Source: Cristatella mucedo | Lineage: Eukaryota > Bryozoa > Phylactolaemata > Cristatellidae | Length of the DNA stretch: 32,500 nucleotides | Direction: 5' to 3' | Assembly (NCBI GenBank): GCA_009760855.2 | Contig: WPIO01000089.1 | Span: 932,501 to 965,000, forward strand | Shown here: one piece after another, positions 9,841 to 32,500 of the stretch | Layout of the letters: every line of letters starts with the position of its first letter | Numbering within the stretch: position 1 is the stretch's first letter | Notes under the pieces: generated by a model | What the model was told of the DNA's origin: nothing | What the model saw: the letters and a program-made list of their open reading frames with translations, nothing else | The model's database searches: none | Program-made: the position numbers and the translations under genes

Positions 9841-11515
9841 TCGCCACTGCAAGCGTTGGTGATAGCCGTCAAGGCTCTTCTGTCGCTATGCAAAAAGAGG
9901 CTGTTAAATCAGCTGGTATTTATTTATTTATATAGATGTATTCGTCTGTTTGCCGGTACTAGGCTGGGGGGGCTCTCCCGACCTTGACTGACCAATCGAG
10001 GCTCAGCGTTCCTGCTCCTAGCAATAGCAACGGCACTGGCCAATCGGAACGCAGAGTTCTTGGGCGCAGACGACAGGGAGCTCCATTAGCATTAACGTCT
10101 GCAGAAGAGGTGTTGATAAAACGTTGTCGAGTTTGGTTGTGTTCCGAGTGCTCCAAGTCGTTTGCTGTTCAGCAATACGCGCGCACACACGCTCACAATA
10201 GTGCTCTATCAAATGTATTATTATCAAATGAGTATTAAGGAGTTATTAAGGAGTTACAGAGCCTCGGTCTGAGCGGTTCGCTTTCTGCACGCAGCTTCAG
10301 GCGGCTCGTTCAGAACGGAAGCTACCGGCGTTGCTTTGCGCCAGCCTCCCATGCAATAAACCTTCGGGGCACAACTTAACGGGGTATGTCAAGGAAATAC
10401 ATATAAAATGTGTCCGCCAATTGAATACATGTTTATGGTACCTTTCTAAAGACAAATATGTTAGAACTGGGATAGGAAGTTCCGCATACAATAAAAAAAC
10501 GATTGTGCCAGCCACGTCTAGCCCGGATGTAAACCGAAAGCAATAAATCTAAAAGTTTTTTTTTACCAATCTCTACATCGTATGCGACTTGTATTTCAAC
10601 TTCTCGAACCTTGGTAGATCGAGATACATGCTTGAAGCTTGTTGAGGTGCATTCTTGTAACTTGTATGCAGCTTCTTTTCCAGGGTAGGTTAGTGCCTTG
10701 TAAATTCCATAGCTCGGCTAATACTTTACGTATCGGAGTTAAATTTAAAATGCAAGTTTAGCTTTGCTTCTTTCAAAAGAGGCAAACCAATTTCTTATTT
10801 GGGATCGATAAATTTTGCTGTACACGTCATTAAACATCCTGGAGCTTTATTTTCCGTAATCGTGGGCATTCAGAGCAAAATGTATCCAGTGCAAGTAGGC
10901 GAAGTAGTAGAAGTAGTAGTAGTAGAAGAAGTAGTAGTAGAAGAGGTGCGAACTGGCACTTTTGACGTTCGCGGTAGACTATTCCAGCGTCAGAGTTTTT
11001 CATCTTCCGTAAGCATCATACATAGCAGCAGACAGGAAGAGCAGCGAGTAGTGCAAAAGTAGCAGAAGAAGTAGTGCATTAGCGGTGCAGAAGTCGAGAG
11101 ACGCGATGTCGAAACGTGCTCGGACCAGCCTGGCTGTGGCGTCCCATCCTAAGCAAGCCCGCAATGATACGGAGCCGAAAAGTAGGGCACTGCAGACGGG
11201 AGTGCAGGCGGAAGTGCAGACGGAAGCGGAAATGGAGCTGCGAGCCGAAGGGTGCACGCCTCATTTACGCCGCTCAATTATAGCCGAAGACGGACTGAGA
11301 GGAGGTGGGGCGGAGGCGGAGAATGAGGGTGCCCGGGTGTATCCCAGCCTACGAAGCGTTGTTTCTGCGACCCTTTAACTCTTTGAGCCAGGGCGCGGTT
11401 GCACGTATTGCGTGGCTGCAGTCTAACGTTACAGCCCGCTAGAGGTACGGCAGCGCTCAAGCAAGAGGCGACGACAGTGGCACTACGAGAGAGACAGAGA
11501 AAGAGAGTGAGTAAG
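9841..11515. other. No recognised gene
   Basis: A GTA/GAA-rich trinucleotide patch lies at about 10900-10945. A plus-strand frame at 11106-11378 (starting MSKRARTS) is non-repetitive but has no identifiable domain, and a shadow frame opposes it; I do not call it a gene. Confidence 0.4.
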
Positions 11516-11517
11516 AG

Positions 11518-11518
<1 letters not shown>

Positions 11519-11585
<67 letters not shown>

Positions 11586-11625
11586 TGAGAGAGAGAGAGA
11601 GAGAAAGAAAGAGGCAGAGAGACAT
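11519..11625. repeat. (GA)n microsatellite
   Basis: GA dinucleotide tract with a few GT and AAAG interruptions toward its right end. Confidence 0.95.
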
Positions 11626-11910
11626 AAAGAAAGAGAGAGTGAATCTTAGTCTTCCAGTCTCCGCGACGAACGCTGCAATGGGAAACCAAGGCTTTGGTCT
11701 CTCATCGCAATGCGGTCGGTCGTTCACATAAAAGCGAGGTAGCGTTTGGTTCGCGTCGTTTGGCTCACTTTATTTGGAAAAATGGCGAAGCGACTGATTG
11801 GTGCGCTCAGCGCGTGGCGAAGCCTAGCACCTTCAGCTCGCGCCAGCTGAGCGCAAACGCCAGGGGGGGGGCAGGTGCTGTGCAGCGACGAAGGAAGTTG
11901 ACGTCGACGC

Positions 11911-11912
<2 letters not shown>

Positions 11913-11955
<43 letters not shown>
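11913..11955. repeat. (GA)n microsatellite
   Basis: Uninterrupted GA dinucleotide tract of about 42 bases. Confidence 0.95.
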
Positions 11956-11957
<2 letters not shown>

Positions 11958-12239
11958 ACCGCCGGAGACCGACGTCGCACTCAGCCGCGCAGCACGTCGC
12001 TGCCCCTACCCGGGCCAGGAGTGCGTCTCTGCTGCTGGCGGCATCTGCGTTAGGAACGTCGTCTGAGACAACGGTGCTGAGGCATGCGCTCTAAAGGTTG
12101 CACAGCGCCGCTTCTCAAGACAATAAATAGGTAACTAAGCACTCGGCAGCGGCACCCCGTCGTCGTGGTGGTGGCGATGGCGGCAACGCAGAGCTTCCAT
12201 CCAGCGTCCTGTGCCGCGGCTCGTGGGAGATCATCCGCA

Positions 12240-12320
<81 letters not shown>
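12240..12320. repeat. (GGC)n array, about 27 units
   Basis: Uninterrupted GGC trinucleotide array. All three frames are open on both strands (poly-P, poly-A or poly-R readings), so the associated open frames are artefacts. It lies about 870 bases beyond the exon 9 stop of the minus-strand gene. Confidence 0.97.
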
Positions 12321-12321
<1 letters not shown>

Positions 12322-13120
12322 ACTGAGTTGGGGCTGAGGCTGCATAGCGCTTGTCGCGAGTAAGCGTCAAACCGAGTGGGCGTCGGGCGTCGCGTTGCCG
12401 CCGGGAAGTCGCTCGCACCGCCGCCGATCATCGGCTGGACCAATGTCCCAGCGAGCGACGGAGGTGGGGGACGGCGATCGGGCTTCGTACGTCACCGGAA
12501 GTGCTGCATGAATCTCGAGCGCAGGAGCGTCGGAGCGAGCGCTGACGGCCTCTCTGGCTCGGGCGGCGGCGGCGGCGGCGGCGGCGGAGGTGCCTCGAAC
12601 CGCTGCCCGTGAGCTGCTTCCTGCGGCCATTAGCTGCCCTTCGACGACACGAGCAGATGCTCGAACGGGTTCAGATCGTGAGGGACGGGCCCGGCCACTT
12701 TCGGCGGCCAGCCTGCAAAAAAGAAACGGAGCCGCTGCAGTGCCTCTCCACTCTCTGCGCAGCTCCTGCAGGCGGCCGAATCCTGCGGTGAATCCTGCCT
12801 TCTCGAGTGCTGCTAATTGGACATAAATTGCCAAGCAGCGATCCGATTAGGAAGAGCCCAGCGAGAGCGCCACAGCGAGTAGCGTTTTTCCCTCAAAGGA
12901 GAAACTGCAGAGGACAGCGTGGACAGCACGACGCCGCCGAGCCGGAACGCTCAGTTTCCTTCGCCTTCGGCCGCTGTGACCCCGCGAACTCGGCTCAGTC
13001 TGATAGTTCGGCCGACGAGATGCCGTTTTCGCGAGTGTCTCTTAAAGCTCCTATCAGCAATTAGCCTTCAGTGTGAGTCGCTTCTCTTCTTTTCGACGAG
13101 CGCATGCTCGCATTAAGTTT
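12321..13120. other. GC-rich flank downstream of the minus-strand gene
   Basis: Includes a short GGC run at about 12563-12590. Long frames on both strands are compositional. This could be 3' UTR or an undetected further exon if the donor at 13265 is used, but I found no domain here. Confidence 0.4.
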
Positions 13121-13124
13121 TAAT
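13119..13124 (-). terminator. Candidate polyadenylation signal
   Basis: The minus strand reads ATTAAA, a common variant poly(A) signal, about 65 bases past the exon 9 stop and within an AT-rich tract. The motif is short and expected by chance in such sequence. A canonical AATAAA occurs on the minus strand only much further on, near 11773-11768. Confidence 0.25.
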
Positions 13125-13188
13125 AATAATAACAATAATAATAATTAATATTAATTAATATTAATATTAATAATATTATATATTCGTT

Positions 13189-13196
<8 letters not shown>
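13121..13196. repeat. AT-rich (TAA/TTAATA)n tract
   Basis: TAATAATAATAACAATAAT passing into TTAATATTAA repeats, partly self-complementary. Its right end overlaps the stop codon of the read-through version of exon 9. Confidence 0.85.
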
Positions 13197-26465
<13,269 letters not shown>

Positions 26466-26599
26466 GTTCGCTTCCGAACTTCGACTGCAGAGCTATGGGC
26501 TGCTGCTGCCGCAGGCGAGGCGGACTCTCCGGGCGCGGCAGAGAGAATTTCGCTCTCGCGACGGTCGATGTTGCGCCAGCCGACGATGACGCGGAGCGC

Positions 26600-26941
26600 A
26601 GCAGAAGCCTCGTATGACCGCAGTGGGCGGCCGCCGCGTCTTATTTATCTCCGCGCGACGCCGCGGACGTGATTGACGGTTCGTGCACGCCGCTGGGCGC
26701 CCGCTCTCATGAATGGCTGAGTGAGGCGCGCCTATTAGCCGCTTTCATCCAATGGCTGCAGCCGATCCAGCTAAGGCTGTCGGTAAGATAAACAGATAGC
26801 CGAGGCCGGCGCGCCCGCCGAGGTGCGGCCGCCTCACCAGCGGCGCTACGGCAGCCGCACACCCGCTGGCGCGCGGCGGCCTCCGTTATCTGCCCAAAAA
26901 CCTTCTTTTCGTTCTTTCGGGTCGCATACGACGCCAAACGT

Positions 26942-27006
<65 letters not shown>

Positions 27007-27190
27007 AGATGCAACCGCACGGATCGAAAATGTTTAGCGCTCATTCGTCGGAAGCGATGGCAGGACTCGTGACTTACGCAAAGCCCCCCCCCGCCGCGAT
27101 AGCGAAAAGGCGAGCTTCGGTCTAGATGCCGCGGACGCAGCTGTCGGAAGCCGGACAGCGGTCAGGTCGCTGGCGCCGGACTGTCGGAGC
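26600..27190. repeat. Duplicated block R1 (with GGC core)
   Basis: Matches R3 at about 28615-29190 as a diverged copy. Both have CAAA(C/A)..TATTTTCG/CTTTTCG, TTTCGGGTCGCA or TTTTGGGTCGCA, a GGC array, CGCACGGA, then TCGTTCGTCGGAAGCG or TCATTCGTCGGAAGCG and CAGGACTC. R1 lies just upstream of the minus-strand start codon. Confidence 0.6.
26942..27007. repeat. (GGC)n array, about 22 units
   Basis: Uninterrupted array about 480 bases upstream of the minus-strand ATG at 26465. If transcription starts beyond it, it would be a (GCC)n tract in the 5' UTR. Confidence 0.97.
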
Positions 27191-28135
27191 CCGCCAGAGC
27201 TAGCTAGGCTTCGGAGTTTTTCGTTGCTCTCCGAGGTAGAGGCCGACGTGGCTACCGAGGGAGGACTGCGAGCCGCTCAGGTTTTGAGTGCGCCGCGGCA
27301 ATTTCTATGCGGCGGAGGCGTATTCGACCGAGTGGCTCTCATGGCTCGACGCCAGAGCAACGAGCGGATTCGTGAAAGCGCGTGCGGCTGCTACAAGTAC
27401 CTACATAAGAAAATACTCTTGTCCGTGTGCGAATAAACGCGGTCGGGATGGACGCCTTTCCTCGACATAAACGCATATCTTTCGCTGCCGACTAATGCAC
27501 AGGATTAAGAGCCCACGAGTGCACGCGTAGTAGGCGTCGTAGGCAGCAGATTTTATTTACACGCTCGCTGTCGCTCCGGAAGAGGGAGGCCAGCGGCATC
27601 TTCTGGTAGCTCGGGCGAGCGTGCTTAAACCTTTTGCCATCGGTAAGAAAGTCGACGTCGTGCGCTCGACCCCGCGCAGCTGAGCGAGAAAACCGTGTGA
27701 GCGCCTTCCCGAAACCAGCCCGTCGCCTTGATGCAGCGACCCAGAGACCGAGGATTCGAGTCCTGCACCGGACGCTATTTCTAACCCTACCCCATCCCCT
27801 GTTTGGTTGCAATAGCTTCTCAGGCTCTTCAGCCGGTGTATGATTAGCGCTGCGCTCGGCCGGCGTCCTTCGGTCCGGCCGAGCGTCGCTCTGATTGGCT
27901 CTCGCGCCGCCGCGCCGGCGGAGCAAAATCCACTGGGTCACCGTTCGAGAGGAGATCGCAAACGGAACGAGCCGCCGCTGGCGACCTTCGCCCCGCCGCC
28001 GCCGCCGCCGCCGCTCGTCCTCGTCGATCCAAAAATTGCCTGCATTATATCTATGCAAGGCCTCATCGCGCGCGCCAATTTTGCACCGACGGCAGACGAC
28101 GGCTACGTGCCCGCTACGAAGCGATTCAGTCGCGG
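27191..28135. other. GC-rich upstream flank, no recognised gene
   Basis: Frames on both strands are compositional. A box B-like GGATTCGAGTCCT occurs near 27750 without a convincing box A. Confidence 0.45.
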
Positions 28136-28515
28136 CCCCGACTATCATGGGGCCGCGATGAGAGGCAGCGTCCTACTAATGTCTGTGCGATGCCCAAACG
28201 TGATTGACGATTTGAAATGGCTTCCGGCGGCGTCAGCTATCTAGCTATTTAAACGCTAATTTTAGCCCGGTCGGCGACACGCCCCAGCTGCGTGCGGCGG
28301 GCCTCAGTAAACGAGCTAAGTCCTCACTTTTCCGCTTTTTTGCACTACCTCTACCGTTTATTTTGTCGCCTGCCGCAAACGCGCTATAGTGCTATAGTCG
28401 GGGGACGCTACGCTGCAGCATATGCGCCCGACTATATTGCGCCTCAGCGCGTAGATTTAAGGGCCACAGGTAGCATACGCTGAGACGCGGAGAACGAAGG
28501 CGTAGGGAGGAGCTA
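28136..28515. repeat. Duplicated block R2
   Basis: Matches R4 (29215-29600) over about 300 bases: GATTGACGATTTGAAATGGC versus GATCGACGGTTTGAAATGGC, CGGCGGCGTC(A/C)GCTATCTAGC, CGCCCCAGCTG, TTTTTTGCACTACCTCT versus TTTTTTCACTACCTCT, and a right end GTAGATTTAAGGGCCACAGG versus ATAGATTTAAGGGCTACAGG. Confidence 0.85.
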
Positions 28516-28517
28516 TC

Positions 28518-28520
<3 letters not shown>

Positions 28521-28559
<39 letters not shown>
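28521..28559. repeat. (GGC)n array, about 13 units
   Basis: Uninterrupted trinucleotide run between blocks R2 and R3. Confidence 0.95.
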
Positions 28560-28614
28560 TGCTGGCGCAGGTAAGGCGTACGCCCCAGGCAATTGGGCGA
28601 GGCACGGGAGAATT

Positions 28615-29190
<576 letters not shown>

Positions 29191-29214
29191 AACTTCTCGG
29201 AGGGCGGTCGACAG

Positions 29215-29600
29215 ACGTGCCTGAAGCGGAATGAATCGGAAGCCCCGGCGATCGTAGGGCCACAACTGGCGGCAGTATCCTATTTATTTGGGTGCGACGC
29301 TCTGAACATGATCGACGGTTTGAAATGGCTGCCGGCGGCGTCCGCTATCTAGCTTTTCAACCGCCATCTTGAGCCGGGTCGAAGGCGCGCCCCAGCTGCA
29401 CGCGGCGGCCACCGTAAACTAACGGAAATCCATATTTTCGTTTTTTCACTACCTCTGCATCTATTAATCGTCTGCCGCTTAACCGTCAGCGGCTACGAAT
29501 GTATAGTGTTTGGCGAGTGACGTCACGCTGCAGAATATAGGAATGTTGAGTGTTAGCGCATAGATTTAAGGGCTACAGGTAATATACGCTTAGACAACGC
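29215..29600. repeat. Duplicated block R4
   Basis: See R2 for the shared segments. R4 contains both the segment shared with the start of R3 and the segment shared with R2, which suggests the original repeat unit is R4-like with later rearrangement. Confidence 0.8.
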
Positions 29601-29759
29601 CAGTTATATATGCATTCAAGCATGCACGCACACGTAGGAGTGGAAAGTATGCTATATTGCACGCAAGCATACGCACTCAGTCACAACCACAAATACACAC
29701 ACTCGCAACTACAAGCAAATGTGCACAAACAAACCAAAACATACACTTACACGCACGCG

Positions 29760-30165
<406 letters not shown>

Positions 30166-30169
30166 TATC

Positions 30170-30720
30170 AAGCATCGGCGTGAACAGTAAGATCATGGAA
30201 TAAAGCCACAGTTAAAATTGCCCATTGCAAGCCTTGCGAATTCAGTTTCTTCAGTCCTTGTTTCAAAGTTTTAAGTTCAATTTCAAAGGCGAGTTCAGTT
30301 TACAGCCCAAGCGGCTTCGCCGAGCTGCCGGCTTGGCCGCTTCGCTCTCCGCTCCGCAGCAGCAGACGCCGCAAGCCGCAGCAAACCGCTCGAGCCAATG
30401 AGCGAGCGCTGCGCCGAACGCTGCGACCGAGTGCGCGTGCGCGTGCCTGCTCCGACGTCTGACTCTCAGGTCGCTTCGCGTGCTCGCACCGGCCTAGACC
30501 TCATTGGTCCTCATTGCTCCTTCTCCGGTGCGCTCTCTCCTGCGCACCACTTATCCAATACCGAACTCGTCGAATAAATTGGAGACGCTACCCCGCTTAC
30601 GACGCCCGCCTTCGCCGCAAACCAGACAGCTTGTATTCGTCATCCGACGATAATATCCGCGTGGTGCTGACTGCTGGCTCTGCAAGATGGAATGCAATCT
30701 GGGCTCCGCACAACAAACTG
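30170..30720. other. Upstream flank, no recognised gene
   Basis: Includes TTCAGTTTC/AAGTTCAATTTCAAAG words near 30240-30300, then a GC-rich stretch. I see no domain or RNA gene. Confidence 0.45.
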
Positions 30721-30721
30721 C

Positions 30722-30955
<234 letters not shown>

Positions 30956-31777
30956 TCTTTCTCTTTCTGGGAGGCTCGGTAGAATCGCTGCTGCCGGTCA
31001 GGCGACGACGCGTTGCGTAGAGCCGAGTGAGCCGCCTGCGGATGTAGAGCAAGCTGTCGCTGAGTTTCGTCGTTTAGTTAGTTAGTTGACATTCGCTTGA
31101 CAGCCGCGTCCTCTTGCCTGCCGTCTTATTAGAAGAGCCATCGCGGTCGTAGACCTCTCGTCCCGTGCGGGTCACCCAGCGTTGCTCACTCCGCGATGTA
31201 AGTACAGCGCTGCCTCGTTCGCAGGCCGCCTTGCCCCCACGCCCACCCCGCAGAGGGGGGAGAGGAGGGGGAGCAGCCGCCGGACGTCGGAGTTCTGTAC
31301 CGACCGCTGGCCGCTGCTTGTAGCCGACGGCCTCGTTCGCTACCGCGAAGCGAGTTACGAGGGCTTGATCGAGTTGCCTTAGGTTTCGGTCCATCTAACG
31401 GTATTTAATCGGACTCGATTTGTGCAAATCGAAGGCCTGGGAGGGCTAGCGAGAGTCAAAGCCAAGATCAAAGACGATGCGATTATGCAAGCGCAGAAAG
31501 GCGATCGAAAGTGACACGGCGAGTACTCGCGAGAGCGAAGGTCAGCTGAAGGTCAGCTGGCGGACGCACGAGCGCTACGCACGGACCGCTGCTCGCCTCC
31601 GCTTAAAGTACCGGCGCACCGCTCGGCTGAGCGGCGAAAGTCGGAGACCTGCGCAAGCGCGAGGGCGCGTGCACGCAAGCACGAGGCTACGCGACCGCAC
31701 CGCCGACCGCCTCCGCGTCGCCACGGGCTCCCCGAGCTTCTGCACGCGTAGCGAGGCAGCCGGCGCGCGACGAGGCA

Positions 31778-31780
<3 letters not shown>
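30956..31780. other. GC-rich sequence, no recognised gene
   Basis: A four-base TTAG repeat occurs near 31074-31086. The frame at 31477-32100 plus runs into the GGC array and is compositional. A short CGAGGCAGCCGGCG duplication abuts the GGC array. Confidence 0.4.

Positions 31781-31867
<87 letters not shown>
31781..31867. repeat. (GGC)n array, about 29 units
   Basis: Uninterrupted GGC tract preceded by two copies of CGAGGCAGCCGGCG. Confidence 0.97.
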
Positions 31868-31952
31868 CGCGAACCCTAGACATCTGGGCCGCCGAAGTGG
31901 AGGCGCCACTTCAGGGAGCGACCGTGCGCCCCTGTTCTGGGCTCTGGCACGA

Positions 31953-31963
31953 GCGCGCGCGCG

Positions 31964-32010
<47 letters not shown>

Positions 32011-32012
32011 AA
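31953..32012. repeat. (GC)n-(GA)n compound microsatellite
   Basis: About 27 bases of alternating GC pass directly into about 28 bases of GA, then AAAG units. Confidence 0.95.
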
Positions 32013-32142
32013 GCTCCGTCTCGACCCGCGGTCCCGCGGCAAAGCGGCAAGCTTCCGGTTTCGCCCGAGCTCAACCTCTTGCACGACCTCTGCACCCTAG
32101 GAAATAGGAATTTTCCCGTTCCTGGTCATTTTTGCAATACCG

Positions 32143-32164
32143 GAACCTGATTTTTTTCAGGTTC
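32143..32164. repeat. Perfect inverted repeat, 8-bp arms, T6 loop
   Basis: GAACCTGA (32143-32150), TTTTTT, TCAGGTTC (32157-32164). A small hairpin with no gene context I can recognise. The rest of the window to 32500 is GC-rich and shows no recognised gene. Confidence 0.8.
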
Positions 32165-32500
32165 TTTTTGTTCCGCTTGGGTGGTTGGCCGAGCCTCGCC
32201 CCTGGGACGGGTCAGGGTGGGGAGCTCATGGCTGGCGGCGGCGTTTGTAGCGAGTTTCTTCGTCGGCAGTCGTTGGCGGCGGCGCGCGGTTGCGCATCAC
32301 CCTCTAGAGACGCCGCCGCCGTCGCAGAAGGCGCTCTCCCGCTCACCCGTGCGCGCCCACTCGGCTCACGAGACCGAAGCGGCTGCACGTGAGATCAGCC
32401 GGACTGTGACTTCAGCCGAAGAAATATGGCTCGCAGTTCCGGAATAATGACGGCTAAGAGCCGGTTACGCGATGACTCATTGTTAGGCGGCGTAGTAGCC

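Noticed and set aside
11278-11731. Long open frames rich in RE, SL, TH, CV, RTDG, SVRP, poly-P, poly-A or poly-R (for example here, 16492-17068, 24385-24879, 28613-29170, 29610-30203 and 30514-31085)
   Set aside because: They arise because GA, CT, AC, CCGT and GGC tracts lack stop codons in all frames; both strands are open at once and no domain is present.
27720-27780. tRNA or SINE near GGATTCGAGTCCT
   Set aside because: No convincing box A at the right spacing and no tail.

Overview
This is an animal (metazoan) genomic window. The evidence is a nine-exon split gene with GT...AG introns, a secreted matrix-protein domain set, 5'-truncated LINE fragments, tRNA-derived SINE-like copies and very abundant microsatellites. 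I cannot name the species. Nothing bacterial or viral is visible: no operons, CRISPR arrays, phage genes or rRNA.

The main gene lies on the minus strand, from the ATG at 26465 to a stop at 13189. I assembled it by hand from domain motifs and splice sites. All eight internal junctions keep the reading frame and use GT donors and AG acceptors. The model encodes about 501 residues: signal peptide, follistatin/Kazal module (FS), SPARC/SMOC-type extracellular calcium-binding module (EC1), thyroglobulin type-1 module (TY) and a second EC module (EC2). The modules are those of the SPARC/SMOC/testican family of secreted calcium-binding matrix proteins. The order FS-EC-TY-EC is not that of SPARC (FS-EC), testican (FS-EC-TY) or SMOC (FS-TY-SMOC-TY-EC), and it is the most interesting thing in the window.

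Layout. 1-9.3 kb: moderate GC, no convincing host gene, five pieces of one LINE family, a tRNA-like SINE whose 3' tail matches the LINE tail, a 47-bp minisatellite, and an imperfect GT satellite at the window start. 9.3-13.2 kb: a perfect 14-bp-arm hairpin, a second tRNA-like element, GA tracts and a GGC array. 13.2-26.5 kb: the gene. Its introns hold a sense-oriented LINE fragment, a 31-bp minisatellite beside a splice donor, a compound CTGT/CCGT/CT microsatellite, an isolated LINE/SINE tail, an AT-rich hairpin island and an AC array. 26.5-32.5 kb: the GC-rich upstream flank, with diverged duplicated blocks, four GGC arrays (one about 63 units long), a compound AC/CACACCCA/CG microsatellite, and CT and CG/GA tracts.

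Most long open frames in the window are simple-sequence artefacts (RE, SL, TH, CV, RTDG or poly-P/A/R reading frames) or shadows across the GC-rich introns, and are not listed as genes.
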